Shown: one piece after another, positions 34,822-43,777 of the stretch
How positions within the stretch are numbered: the first letter of the stretch is position 1
Layout: the number at the start of each line of letters is the position of its first letter
Assembly (NCBI GenBank): GCA_016287765.1
Contig: JAEEWS010000010.1
Location: 1-64,000 of the forward strand
Source of the DNA: Lachnospiraceae bacterium
Lineage (GTDB): Bacteria > Bacillota_A > Clostridia > Lachnospirales > Lachnospiraceae
DNA: 64,000 nucleotides
Direction of reading: 5' to 3'
The notes under the pieces: model-generated
The model's input: the letters and a program-made list of their open reading frames with translations, nothing else
Database searches by the model: none
Told to the model about the DNA's origin: nothing
Made by a program: the position numbers and the translations under genes

Positions 34822-34846
34822 CACGGGTATCCGCAGATATCCCGTG
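34822..34846 (-). terminator. terminator of mgtC-like gene
   Basis: CACGGG...CCCGTG stem extended by TAT/ATA with one bulge. On the minus strand it is followed by a run of six T. Confidence 0.7.
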
Positions 34847-34890
34847 AATTATAAAACACTTTTTTCAATTATTCAACATAAAACATTTTA

Positions 34891-35589
34891 CTACTGATTG
34901 CAGTTTACTTCCATCACATCGGGTACTTCATTGAGTATGGTGGTGATGTGATTAAGTTCCGCCGGCTTAAGATGCTTAACAACAGTATCATAGATCAGAG
35001 TTCCGTCGGATTTTCTCTTGATCGCAAACTCTTCGATCTCCACATTATTCTTTGCAAAATAGGCCTTAATCTGTTCCACTATATCGGGCTTATCATAAGC
35101 AACGATCCTGATCTCCGTGGCCGCAATGGTCTCAGAACTCAGATTGTACTTATGAAGGAGATATTGAAGTGTTACCATGAAAACGGTAGTAAATATACCA
35201 AGGGCATACATTCCGGCTCCGATGGCCATACCACAGGCTGCAGTGGAAAACAATCCGGCTGATGTGGTAAGTCCCCGTATGGATGATCCTTTAAGGAAGA
35301 TAACGCCCGCTCCCAGGAAGGAAATACCTGTAATGACCGTAGAAGCCACACGGGATGCATCCACCTGAACACTGTCTCTTACGATAACATCAAAAAAGCC
35401 GTATTTGGATATGAGCATAAGTAAGGTTGCACCCATACATACGATAATATGTGTACGAAGGCCCGCTTCTTTTTGTCTTCTGCTTCTTTCAAGTCCGATC
35501 ACTGCACCGCAGGCCGATGCAATAACGATCCTTAAAATGAATTCGCCTTGTCCGCTAAACAAACCCGCTATAAAATCCATAATACTCAT
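34891..35589 (-). CDS. MgtC/SapB family membrane protein
   Basis: About 232 residues from MSIMDF, preceded closely by AGGAG; a start 14 codons upstream has no ribosome site. Four to five membrane helices (about 10-150) carry the MgtC pattern IGLERSRRQKEAGLRTHIIVC and FLGAGVIFL, followed by a cytosolic ACT-like tail (about 155-232). The family is linked to growth in low Mg2+ and to modulation of membrane ATPases; the exact function is open. Monocistronic. Confidence 0.88.
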   Translation of the reverse strand: MSIMDFIAGLFSGQGEFILRIVIASACGAVIGLERSRRQKEAGLRTHIIVCMGATLLMLISKYGFFDVIVRDSVQVDASRVASTVITGISFLGAGVIFLKGSSIRGLTTSAGLFSTAACGMAIGAGMYALGIFTTVFMVTLQYLLHKYNLSSETIAATEIRIVAYDKPDIVEQIKAYFAKNNVEIEEFAIKRKSDGTLIYDTVVKHLKPAELNHITTILNEVPDVMEVNCNQ

Positions 35590-35712
35590 CTTCTCCTGAA
35601 ATTTATAAAAACAAATTATAACACCGACCACAATTTATGTCAATCAAAGAGCGAAAGGCCTCGAACCAAGTCGTTCCTTTATTCATGCAACACAGGTTTC
35701 TCCTGCCTCTTA

Positions 35713-35741
35713 TAACAGATATAAGAATGTTTAATCTGTTA
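35713..35741 (+). promoter_or_regulatory. inverted repeat upstream of glyA promoter
   Basis: TAACAGAT-N13-ATCTGTTA, ending 27 bp before the -10. It could be an operator. No regulator can be assigned. Confidence 0.35.
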
Positions 35742-35765
35742 CGACTCGCTTTTTCTTCGACACTG

Positions 35766-35774
35766 TGATACAAT
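35766..35774 (+). promoter_or_regulatory. extended -10 of glyA
   Basis: TGATACAAT reads as an extended -10 (TACAAT at 35769-35774), 32 bp before the glyA start codon. The -35 region is poor. Confidence 0.5.
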
Positions 35775-35806
35775 AATGCCAAAAATTCCAGATGGAGGAA
35801 CCAGTA

Positions 35807-37045
35807 ATGTTCGATTTTGAAGAAATTAAAAAAGCGGATCCCGAACTTGCCGATGCCATGTCTCTTGAGCTTAAGCGCCAGAAAGACCACATCGAACTCA
35901 TTGCTTCAGAAAACTTTGTAAGCAAAGCAGTTATGGCAGCTATGGGAAGTCATCTCACCAATAAATATGCCGAAGGTTATCCCGGAAAACGTTACTACGG
36001 CGGCTGCGAATTTGTAGATATGGCCGAAAATCTTGCACTTGAAAGGATCAAGAAACTCTATGGCTGCACCTGGGCAAATGTTCAGCCCCACTCCGGTGCA
36101 CAGGCAAACATGACTGTTTTCTTCTCTCTCCTTCAGCCCGGTGATACCTTCATGGGTATGAGCCTTGCAGACGGCGGACATCTTTCACACGGAAGCCCGG
36201 TAAACTTCTCAGGAACCTATTTTAATCCCGTTCCTTACGGAGTAGACGAAAACGGATACATCGATTACGATGAGGTCCTCAGGATTGCAAAAGAATGCCG
36301 TCCCAAGCTGATCCTTGCAGGCGCTTCTGCTTATCCCAGAGCTATTGATTTCAAGCGTTTCCGTGAGATCGCAGATGAAGTAGGTGCTATCCTTATGGTG
36401 GATATGGCTCACATCGCAGGTCTCGTTGCCGGCGGCGTACATGAGTCTCCCATTCCCTACGCTCACGTTGTTACATCCACAACCCACAAGACTCTTCGCG
36501 GACCTCGCGGCGGAATCATCCTTTCCTCCGAAGAGTTTGCAACAGAGCACAAATTGAACAAGGCTCTCTTCCCCGGAATCCAGGGCGGTCCTTTGATGCA
36601 TGTTATCGCAGCTAAGGCTGTATGCTTTAAAGAAGCTCTCGATCCTTCCTTCAAGGTATATGCAAAGAATATCGTAGACAATGCAAAGGCTCTTTGCGAC
36701 GGTCTTATGGATCGTGGCTTTGATATGGTATCCGGTGGTACCGATAACCATCTCATGCTGGTTAACCTTATCAGCAAGGGTGTTACCGGAAAAGAGACCG
36801 AGCATCTCCTTGATGCTGTAAACATCACCTGCAACAAGAACGCCATCCCTAGGGATCCTGCTAAGCCCAATGTTACAAGCGGTATCCGTCTCGGCTCCGC
36901 AGCAGTTACAACCCGCGGTTTCGATACCAAGGATATGGATGATGTGGCTAAGGCTATTGCTCTTGCCATCGACTCCAGAGGCGAAAAGTCAGAAGAAGTA
37001 AAAGAGATCGTTAAGGCACTGACCGACAAGCATCCTTTATATTGA
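35807..37045 (+). CDS. glyA: serine hydroxymethyltransferase
   Basis: PLP enzyme that converts serine and THF to glycine and 5,10-methylene-THF, feeding one-carbon metabolism (metF/metH and purine synthesis in this window). The PLP lysine is in [26 protein letters not shown] and YPGKRYYGG near the start are diagnostic. The start MFDFEEI has GGAGG 8 nt upstream; a start five codons earlier would lie within the ribosome site. About 412 residues, a normal length. Single gene on the plus strand with its own promoter and terminator. Confidence 0.97.
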   Translation: MFDFEEIKKADPELADAMSLELKRQKDHIELIASENFVSKAVMAAMGSHLTNKYAEGYPGKRYYGGCEFVDMAENLALERIKKLYGCTWANVQPHSGAQANMTVFFSLLQPGDTFMGMSLADGGHLSHGSPVNFSGTYFNPVPYGVDENGYIDYDEVLRIAKECRPKLILAGASAYPRAIDFKRFREIADEVGAILMVDMAHIAGLVAGGVHESPIPYAHVVTSTTHKTLRGPRGGIILSSEEFATEHKLNKALFPGIQGGPLMHVIAAKAVCFKEALDPSFKVYAKNIVDNAKALCDGLMDRGFDMVSGGTDNHLMLVNLISKGVTGKETEHLLDAVNITCNKNAIPRDPAKPNVTSGIRLGSAAVTTRGFDTKDMDDVAKAIALAIDSRGEKSEEVKEIVKALTDKHPLY

Positions 37046-37083
37046 TCCCTACAATGATCATAGATCTTTAAACAATAAAAACA

Positions 37084-37117
37084 ACGACTCTGTTCTCGTT
37101 TAAGAAAACAGAGTCGT
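37084..37117 (+). terminator. terminator of glyA
   Basis: Stem ACGACTCTGTT/AACAGAGTCGT with a 12-nt loop and ATTTTTATTG after it. An A-rich 5' side makes it possible in both directions, serving the converging ABC-F gene. Confidence 0.85.
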
Positions 37118-37154
37118 ATTTTTATTGTTCTTCGGAAACCTCACCTTTCTCCTA

Positions 37155-39104
37155 TCACTCCTCAGAGCTTGCTTTTTCCCATTCATCCATTAGTTCAAGG
37201 AGTTTATCTTCTATCTCATTCTTTCTCTTTGTGAGTTCTCCCAGTTTCACGTGATCGGTAAAATAAGCAGGGTTTTCAAGTTCATCATCCACCTTACTTC
37301 CCTCTTCCTCGTACTTTGCGATCTCTTTTTCTATCCGAGCTATCTCATTTTGTTTCTTTCTGAGTCTTGCCTGTTCTTCCTTCTGTGCCTTCCAGTCCAG
37401 CTTGTTGTCTGTTTCTGCCTGAAGCACAGTGCTTCCGGCCCCGGCATCATTTCCCAAAGTACCGCGAAGATAGGCCTGTTCCACAATATCCTTGTGTTCC
37501 AGATAGTAATCGTAATTTCCGATGTAAGGAACAAGTTTCTGTTCGGTAAGATCCAGGATCCTTGTAGCAGTTTTATTTATAAAATAACGGTCATGGGATA
37601 CGTAAAGCACCGTTCCTTCATAGGAATTAAGTGCATTTTCCAAAATCTCCTTGGATGTGATATCCAAATGGTTTGTAGGCTCATCCAGGATCAAAAGATT
37701 AGCATTTGAAAGCATGAGTTTTGCCAAAGAAACACGTCCATGCTCTCCACCGGATAAAAGTTTTATGGGTGTAAACACTTCATCCCCGGTAAACAAAAAT
37801 GCTGCCAGGATGTTTCTTATGTCCGTATTATCCATTAAAGGATGGGCATCAGATATTTCCTCAAAGGGAGAATTCTCCGGATCCAATACCTGATGTTCCT
37901 GATCATAATAAGCAATGCTCACCTTGGCACCAAGCTTTATCTCTCCCTTATCCGCCTCCACTAACCCGTTTATTATCTTTAAGATCGTAGTTTTTCCGGT
38001 ACCGTTGTTACCGATTATGGCCACTCTCTCTCCTCGCTTTATTTCAAAGTCCAGATCGGAAAACAGTTTTTCTTTACCGTAAGCCTTACTGAGCCCCTTA
38101 ACGGTCAACACATCATTGCCGCTCATGGTGGAAGCATGAAATGATATCTTCATTTCATCGTCTATTTCAACCGGTTTTTCAAGCCTTTCGATCTTATCCA
38201 GCATTTTTTCTCTGGATTCAGCTCTTTTAATGGATTTCTCGCGGTTAAAGCTCTTAAGTTTCTCAATAACAGCTTCCTGATGTTTGATTTCCCGCTGCTG
38301 ATTCATATAGGCCTTAAGCTGTGCTTTTCTAACCTCTGCCTTCTTTACGGCAAAATCGGAGTAATTTCCCTGATAACACAAGGCTTTGCAATTTTCTATC
38401 TCCACAACCTTTGTTACCACTTTATCCAGAAAATAACGGTCATGGGCGATCACCAGCACAGCTCCGTTGTAGTTTGCCAAAAAACCTTCCAGCCAGGCTA
38501 TGGAATTCATGTCCAGATGATTTGTAGGCTCATCCAGCATGATCAGATCCGGTTTCATCAAAAGAAGTTTTCCCAGTGCCACTCTTGTCTTCTGACCTCC
38601 GGAGAGGGTGTTTATCTTCTTGTCAAATTCATCTTCCCTGAAGCCCAGTCCTTTAAGTATCCCGATCACTTCACTTCTGTATGCATAGCCGTTTATCAGA
38701 TCAAATTCCGTATTACATCTTTCATAATCGGCATATAATCTTTTAAGTTCCTCACTTTCGCCGTTTTTTAAAGATTCTTCTTCGATCTCCTTATGAAGTT
38801 TTTCTATCCTTTCCTCAAGTTCCAGTACTCTTTTGTTGGTACCGAACAATTCTGCATATATACTGTTGGCACTTTCAAGATTCTGAGTCTGAGAAATACA
38901 TCCGAGGGTAGAATCCTTGGCAAAGACCACTTCTCCGCTGTCCTGACGGAGTTCTCCCAAAATGATCTTAAAAAGGGTAGACTTTCCTGTTCCGTTTGCA
39001 CCTATGATCGCTACCTTTTCATTATCATTCACGTGAAAAGAAATATCTTTAAGGATTTCTCTCTCTCCAAAGCTTTTATTTATTTTGTTACATGAAAGTA
39101 TCAT
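37155..39104 (-). CDS. ABC-F family ATPase
   Basis: A soluble twin-ATPase protein of the ABC-F class, which acts at the ribosome rather than in a membrane transporter. From the MILSCNKI start (GGAG 8 nt upstream) it has about 649 residues. NBD1 has Walker A GANGTGKST, signature LSGGQKTRVALGKL and LIMLDEPTNHLD. The linker is basic and helical (about 270-320). NBD2 has GNNGTGKTT, LSGGEHGRVSLAKL and LLILDEPTNHLD. A charged C-terminal coiled coil follows. The last suggests a YdiF/Uup-like housekeeping member rather than a known resistance factor; resistance cannot be excluded. Confidence 0.92.
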   Translation of the reverse strand: MILSCNKINKSFGEREILKDISFHVNDNEKVAIIGANGTGKSTLFKIILGELRQDSGEVVFAKDSTLGCISQTQNLESANSIYAELFGTNKRVLELEERIEKLHKEIEEESLKNGESEELKRLYADYERCNTEFDLINGYAYRSEVIGILKGLGFREDEFDKKINTLSGGQKTRVALGKLLLMKPDLIMLDEPTNHLDMNSIAWLEGFLANYNGAVLVIAHDRYFLDKVVTKVVEIENCKALCYQGNYSDFAVKKAEVRKAQLKAYMNQQREIKHQEAVIEKLKSFNREKSIKRAESREKMLDKIERLEKPVEIDDEMKISFHASTMSGNDVLTVKGLSKAYGKEKLFSDLDFEIKRGERVAIIGNNGTGKTTILKIINGLVEADKGEIKLGAKVSIAYYDQEHQVLDPENSPFEEISDAHPLMDNTDIRNILAAFLFTGDEVFTPIKLLSGGEHGRVSLAKLMLSNANLLILDEPTNHLDITSKEILENALNSYEGTVLYVSHDRYFINKTATRILDLTEQKLVPYIGNYDYYLEHKDIVEQAYLRGTLGNDAGAGSTVLQAETDNKLDWKAQKEEQARLRKKQNEIARIEKEIAKYEEEGSKVDDELENPAYFTDHVKLGELTKRKNEIEDKLLELMDEWEKASSEE

Positions 39105-39183
39105 AATCGTCACTCCAAAAATTTCAAACGTGAGAATTCTATCATATTTTTGCCAAATAAACAACCTTAACTGTTTCCAAAGA

Positions 39184-39211
39184 AAAAGCGCCTGCCGAAG
39201 CAAGCGCCTTT
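39184..39211 (-). terminator. terminator of GH10 xylanase gene
   Basis: On the minus strand AAAGGCGCTTGC-TTCG-GCAGGCGCTTTT, twelve pairs including two or three wobble pairs, with a stable TTCG loop and T-run. It lies 21 nt beyond the xylanase stop. Confidence 0.85.
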
Positions 39212-39232
39212 CCCAAGATGAAGATAAGAGAA

Positions 39233-40501
39233 TTACTCTATAGTAGGAATGCTTGGATCCTGAAGAGCACCATAGTAGGCTTTCTTAGGATTCAAACGAC
39301 TGTCGAAAAGAAGCGGGTATTTCCCCGTCCGCCAACTCAGGTTATCCGAGATACCCCAAAGTGTGACACTTGAAACATTATAACCATCATCTTTCAGTTT
39401 CATGAGGTTATTAAAAAGAACTTTATATTTCCTGGCCTGTAATGCCAGATTGTTATCCGTTAAGCTTTCCATCCCTATATCAAGTTCCGTAACCTGTAAT
39501 TCATATCCTGCCTCCAAAAATGCTTTCATAGCAAGATAATAGGCTCCTGATACTCTGTCGCTTAATGACAGATGGGACTGCATACCGATACCGTCGATCA
39601 AACCTTCTTCTTTCGCCTGAGCCAGATGTTTTATCATCTGAGTGTACTTACCGGAGCAACCGTAATCGTTATAGAACAATTTCATATAATCCGGTGCATA
39701 TTTTCTGGCAAATACAAAGGCCTGATAATAATAATCGGGGCCAACGGTCTCGTACCATTGATTATCGACTTTTCTGATACCGTTTTCATCTCCGTTGCCG
39801 CTGTCAAAAGCTTCATTACATACATCTATAGCATAAATGAGTCCGGGGTAATTGGTATCAAAATACTCAATAACATCTTTAATATAATTCTCCATACGCC
39901 GGAGCATTACTTCCCTGCTTACCAGCTTACCGTTTCTTGTGTAATCCTCGGTAAAGAACCAATATGGTGTCTGGCTGTGCCAAACCAGGGTGTGAAGCCT
40001 CATCTGCATTCCGTTATCAACACAGAACTTAACCGCATTCTTGCATCTGTCAAAATTTACAGCTGCATGGGTGTAGGTTTCCGGTAATCCGTTTCTGCTG
40101 GCATCCGCACTTAAAATAGCATCCGGCTTGGTTTCATTCTCAGGTGTGATCTGAGTGAAATTATCAAGTATTAACTGCTTATATCTGACCGCACTGATGG
40201 TGCTTGCTGAAGCTGCAACACCAATAGGGAAATAATCTTTATAATACTCTGCCAATCCTTTTACATCCACTGCTAACTCAGGTGTAGGTGTGCTTGTGGG
40301 CTTTGGTGTATTGGTAGGCTTTGGCGTATTTGTGGGCGTCGGTGTCTTAGTAGGCTTTGGTGTGGGCGTAGCCGTTATGATCCGGGGCGTCGGTGTAGAC
40401 TCAACAGGCTTTGAACTTGTTGTAAAACTACAAGCACCAAAGGATGAAACAGTAAGACTCAAAACAGCCAAAATGGTCAAAAACTTTTTTTCTGTTCTCA
40501 T
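39233..40501 (-). CDS. secreted GH10 endo-1,4-beta-xylanase, lipoprotein
   Basis: Cleaves the xylan backbone outside the cell. The start MRTEKK has AAGGAG 4 nt upstream. Signal peptide with a lipobox-like end (SSFGAC, cysteine 24), then a Thr-Pro-Lys linker (about 30-75) that extends the enzyme from the membrane, then a GH10 barrel (about 80-415). Acid/base E230 in DVCNEAF, nucleophile E339 in VTELDIGM; HTLVWHSQTPYWF is also diagnostic. No extra binding module. Together with the GH8 and GH43 enzymes nearby it forms a xylan route. Confidence 0.94.
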   Translation of the reverse strand: MRTEKKFLTILAVLSLTVSSFGACSFTTSSKPVESTPTPRIITATPTPKPTKTPTPTNTPKPTNTPKPTSTPTPELAVDVKGLAEYYKDYFPIGVAASASTISAVRYKQLILDNFTQITPENETKPDAILSADASRNGLPETYTHAAVNFDRCKNAVKFCVDNGMQMRLHTLVWHSQTPYWFFTEDYTRNGKLVSREVMLRRMENYIKDVIEYFDTNYPGLIYAIDVCNEAFDSGNGDENGIRKVDNQWYETVGPDYYYQAFVFARKYAPDYMKLFYNDYGCSGKYTQMIKHLAQAKEEGLIDGIGMQSHLSLSDRVSGAYYLAMKAFLEAGYELQVTELDIGMESLTDNNLALQARKYKVLFNNLMKLKDDGYNVSSVTLWGISDNLSWRTGKYPLLFDSRLNPKKAYYGALQDPSIPTIE

Positions 40502-40516
40502 AATACTCCTTAATCC

Positions 40517-40529
40517 GTACAAATTGTAC
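40517..40529. promoter_or_regulatory. 13-bp palindrome before xylanase ribosome site
   Basis: GTACAA-A-TTGTAC, ending about 5 nt before the ribosome site of the GH10 gene. It may be an operator or an RNA hairpin. The regulator is unknown; the AraC protein encoded at 45519 is a candidate by location only. Confidence 0.35.
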
Positions 40530-40653
40530 ATCTTTAATAGTTTTAGGACAACGCAAATTTAATTAACTTTATATCAAATCTTGCTAATATACAATTAAGA
40601 AAGAATTATGAAGAAACAAAACTTTAAAGCGATTTGTGTCGAAAGTATAAAAA

Positions 40654-40678
40654 ACTCCCGTGCAAAATGCACGGGAGT
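40654..40678 (-). terminator. terminator of three-repeat surface protein gene
   Basis: ACTCCCGTGC/GCACGGGAGT stem with a 5-nt loop and T-run on the minus strand, 20 nt beyond the stop. Confidence 0.9.
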
Positions 40679-40697
40679 AAAAATCTTTATTTAACTA

Positions 40698-42317
40698 TTA
40701 AATCTCTTCTCTCTTCTTAAAGAAGATAACTCCGCTTACTGCTGCCATTCCGAGAAGAACGATCATGATCATCAATGAGCTGTCGCCTGTCTTAGGAGTG
40801 GTATCAGGTGTTTCCTCAACTTCCTCTACGATAGGTGTTTCGTAAAGAACTACCTTCTTAATGATAACATCATTGAGGTTAACGCCCCAACCCTTACCGC
40901 CGAGAAGGATCGTGTTGGCATCCTTAGTTGTGGTGAAGGACTGTGTGATAGCTGTAGCATCGGTCTTTCCGGGATTTGCATACTGTACAGGCGTTGCACA
41001 AGCTGAATCATTGGAATCAAGGATAGGATAAAGTCTTACGGACTCATCATCAGCACTGTTGAACTGTAATGTGATAACAGCTGTAACGTTGCTGCCCTTG
41101 GACATATCTGTTCTCTCGGAAGGAATAGCAAACTTGGAAGTAACGCCACCCTTAGCAGAGATGGAACCATCATCAAGTAATGCAGGAGCATCGCCACCGA
41201 TAGCAATTACCTTGCTGAGGTCAAGAACTTCTGCCTGCTTAACGCTGAGAGCCTTGATGGAGATATCATTAATGTACTTGCCCCAACCTGAGGATGCAAG
41301 AAGGAGTCCGTCAGCATCTGCATTCAATGTAACAAGAACTGTCTCGGTGAATGTCTTTGTATTACCGGGATTCATAACCTTGATGACATCAGACTTAGCT
41401 GCATCGGCATTGTTCTGAACTGCATAGAATCTGAAAGCTTCATCATCTGCAGACTTGAACTGAGCTGTAACGGTAACTGCGAGAACATCGCCTGCTGCAT
41501 ATGTCTTGCCAAGAGGGAAAGCGATCTTCTGAGTCTTGCCATCCTTCATAACAAGGTTATTATCTGCATCGATTGTTCCGGCTTCACCGGAGATTGTTGT
41601 AAATCCTGCAAGATCGATCTTGGGATTGGGAGCTACAGTGATCTTCTTGATCGTAATATCATTGACATATTTGCCCCAACCTGAAGATGCAAGCATAAGT
41701 CCGTCGATATCTTCGTTTGCTGTAAGAACAACGGTCTTTGTGATCTCATTTGTATTACCGGGATTGAATACTTTCTCTACATTGGTCTTAGCGGCATCAT
41801 TTGTTCCGGGAATTCCATAGAATCTGAAAGCTTCATCATCAGCGGAATTGAACTGAGCTGTAACAGTAACTACTGCAGAAGCACCCTTCTTAATGATAAC
41901 TCCCAAAGGATAGCAGATCTTCTGAGTCTTACCGTCTTTCATGGAAATATATCCATCATTTGTAACCACAGGAGCTTCTCCTGCAGATACAGTGAAGTTT
42001 GAAAGAGGGATATTGATCGTCTTATTAAACTGAGATGCTGCAAGCTTAGCTGCCTCTTCAGCTTCCTTAGCTGCCTGCTGCTCAGGTGTGAGTGTAGGCG
42101 TGGGAGTGGGTGTCCATGTAGGCTCAAGAACCCAATCCTTCTTAGGTGTAGGAGTAGCTGTAGGGGTAGCCGTAACAGTTTTCTTCTGTCCCGGAGTAGG
42201 TGTAGCGGTTACTGTGACAGGCTGCGGAGTAGGTGTAACTTCAGGCTCTTTTTTGCCACAGGCTGTAAGAGCGAGAACCATTGCTGCGCATAAAAGCAAA
42301 GCAATTTTTTTCTTCAT
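40698..42317 (-). CDS. surface protein with three tandem beta-sandwich-like repeats and wall-sorting tail
   Basis: A 539-residue exported protein. Signal peptide with lipobox LTAC (C20), a Thr-Pro-rich linker (25-80), an Ala/Glu helix (80-95), then three homologous units of about 127 residues at 100-228, 234-360 and 366-491. Each has a GEAP/GDAP-type start, a QFNSADDEAFRFY strand and a SSGWGKY-N-DI-IK end; the third is most diverged. The C-terminus is TPKTG, a hydrophobic helix and KKREEI, the layout of a sortase signal. No catalytic motif; the units may bind glycan or serve as stalk. Having both a lipobox and a sorting signal is unusual. Confidence 0.85.
   Translation of the reverse strand: MKKKIALLLCAAMVLALTACGKKEPEVTPTPQPVTVTATPTPGQKKTVTATPTATPTPKKDWVLEPTWTPTPTPTLTPEQQAAKEAEEAAKLAASQFNKTINIPLSNFTVSAGEAPVVTNDGYISMKDGKTQKICYPLGVIIKKGASAVVTVTAQFNSADDEAFRFYGIPGTNDAAKTNVEKVFNPGNTNEITKTVVLTANEDIDGLMLASSGWGKYVNDITIKKITVAPNPKIDLAGFTTISGEAGTIDADNNLVMKDGKTQKIAFPLGKTYAAGDVLAVTVTAQFKSADDEAFRFYAVQNNADAAKSDVIKVMNPGNTKTFTETVLVTLNADADGLLLASSGWGKYINDISIKALSVKQAEVLDLSKVIAIGGDAPALLDDGSISAKGGVTSKFAIPSERTDMSKGSNVTAVITLQFNSADDESVRLYPILDSNDSACATPVQYANPGKTDATAITQSFTTTKDANTILLGGKGWGVNLNDVIIKKVVLYETPIVEEVEETPDTTPKTGDSSLMIMIVLLGMAAVSGVIFFKKREEI
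40845..42020 (-). repeat. three tandem coding repeats in the surface protein
   Basis: Units at 41634-42020, 41238-41618 and 40845-41222. Units 1 and 2 are close at DNA level (for example CCAACCTGAAGATGCAAG near 41680 against CCAACCTGAGGATGCAAG near 41284), pointing to duplication. Unit 3 is older or under different constraint. Confidence 0.8.
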
Positions 42318-42348
42318 AAAATCTTTCCTCCCTTAAATTTTAGTCAGA

Positions 42349-42393
42349 TACATTTCCTTCTTCGACAGAGAAATGTAAGCTGAATCTATTCTA
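42349..42393 (-). promoter_or_regulatory. promoter and 5'-leader hairpin of surface protein gene
   Basis: On the minus strand an extended -10 (TGATAGAAT, with TAGAAT at 42393-42388) is followed by a leader hairpin TACATTTC/GAAATGTA (42377-42370 with 42356-42349). The GGGAGG ribosome site comes after it. The hairpin may stabilise the message. Confidence 0.4.
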
Positions 42394-42547
42394 TCACATT
42401 TTCCCAAAAAACACCTACGAAATATTGCTTTTTTCTGCTCATAATTATCAATTTTTTATAATTAGCAAAATTTAGCAAGAACTGTCTTTCATTAAGCAAC
42501 GATTAGTTAGATTTTAATCCTGTCATTTGTTAAAATCGGACATAATC

Positions 42548-42566
42548 ATGTGCAAAATATGCACAT
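42548..42566 (+). promoter_or_regulatory. inverted repeat before GH8 ribosome site
   Basis: ATGTGCA-AAATA-TGCACAT, directly before the GGAGG of the GH8 gene. It could act as an operator or as an RNA hairpin at the ribosome site. It differs in sequence from the palindrome before the xylanase gene. Confidence 0.4.
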
Positions 42567-42577
42567 CGGAGGATAAT

Positions 42578-43723
42578 ATGAACGCATTTAAGACCGGACA
42601 ATACAGAAATGTTTTTAAAGAAGTCGGGATCGATGAAAACGAGATCAAAAGACGTCTTTATGAAATACGTGACTTCTATTTCTTCGGGTCCGAAGATGAA
42701 CGGGTCTATCATGACTCAGGCTCTGACATGGGTTATATAGAAGATACAGGTAACCACGACGCCAGAACCGAAGGAATGTCTTATGGCATGATGCTTTGCG
42801 TTCAATTGGATATGAAAGAACAGTTCGATCGTATCTGGAAATGGTCAAAAACCTATATGTATATGTCAGAAGGCTTCAACGAGGGTTATTTTGCATGGTC
42901 CTGTGCTACCGACGGCAAAAAGAACGCAAACGGCCCCGCTCCCGACGGAGAAGAGTTTTTTGCTCTTGCCCTCTTCTTTGCTTCCCACAGATGGGGTGAC
43001 GGTGAAGGTATCTTTAATTACAGCCATGAAGCAAAAGAGATCCTTAAAGCCATGATCCATAAGGGTTATGACGGTAGGATCGGCACACCCATGTTTAATC
43101 ATGAAAATCATCAGATACTTTTTGTTCCGGGCATAGGTTTTACCGACCCTTCATATCATCTTCCCCACTTTTATGAGCTTTTCTCATTGTGGGCTTACGA
43201 AGAAGATCGCCCCTTCTTTAAGGAATGTGTAAAGGCAAGCAGAGCTTATCTTGCCAAGGCCTGTCATCCGGTCACCGGTTTTTCCGCAGAATATGCGGAG
43301 TTTGACGGCTCCCCCTTAAAGCAAAAGCTTTCCTGGACCAATGACCGTCACGACTGGTTCTTCTCCGATTCCTACAGAACAGTGGCAAATATAGCACTGG
43401 ATTACGAGTGGTTCGGTAAAGATGAAGGTCAGATCAAAGCCTGTGACAACATACAGCTTTACCTGAACGATGCAAGACTTTCAAACGAATATCACATTTA
43501 TGAGGTTGACGGAACTGTTGTTCCCACCACTTTTGCACTGCACCCCACCGGGCTTCCCGCAACAATTGCTCAAGCATCACTTGCGGCCGATAACCCGACC
43601 ACAAAAGACTGGGTGAAAGATTTTTATAATATGCCCCTTCGCATGGGCGACAGACGATACTACGATAATTGCCTTTACTTTTTTGCTTTTCTGGCTCTGA
43701 GCGGAAACTACAGGATCTGGTAA
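42578..43723 (+). CDS. GH8 reducing-end xylose-releasing exo-oligoxylanase
   Basis: Removes xylose from the reducing end of xylo-oligosaccharides. About 381 residues from MNAFKT, with GGAGG 5 nt upstream; no signal peptide, so it works in the cytosol on imported oligosaccharides. The GH8 motif with the general acid is seen as ARTEGMSYGMMLCVQLD, and AWSCATDG, GPAPDGEEFFALAL and NDRHDWFFSDSYRTVANIALD are typical of the Rex-type subgroup. The GH43 gene follows after 54 nt on the same strand, so the two form an operon. Confidence 0.93.
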   Translation: MNAFKTGQYRNVFKEVGIDENEIKRRLYEIRDFYFFGSEDERVYHDSGSDMGYIEDTGNHDARTEGMSYGMMLCVQLDMKEQFDRIWKWSKTYMYMSEGFNEGYFAWSCATDGKKNANGPAPDGEEFFALALFFASHRWGDGEGIFNYSHEAKEILKAMIHKGYDGRIGTPMFNHENHQILFVPGIGFTDPSYHLPHFYELFSLWAYEEDRPFFKECVKASRAYLAKACHPVTGFSAEYAEFDGSPLKQKLSWTNDRHDWFFSDSYRTVANIALDYEWFGKDEGQIKACDNIQLYLNDARLSNEYHIYEVDGTVVPTTFALHPTGLPATIAQASLAADNPTTKDWVKDFYNMPLRMGDRRYYDNCLYFFAFLALSGNYRIW

Positions 43724-43777
43724 AGCAAAGCTATAAACATATAGGATCATCAAAAAGAACTAAACGAGAATTAAATT

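Noticed and set aside
35590..35806. Possible glycine or THF riboswitch before glyA
   Set aside because: The segment is short and lacks recognisable core motifs; an inverted repeat and an extended -10 explain what is seen.
40290..40562. Plus-strand Gly/Val-rich open frame
   Set aside because: It is the antisense of the Thr-Pro linker of the xylanase; the repeat composition explains it.
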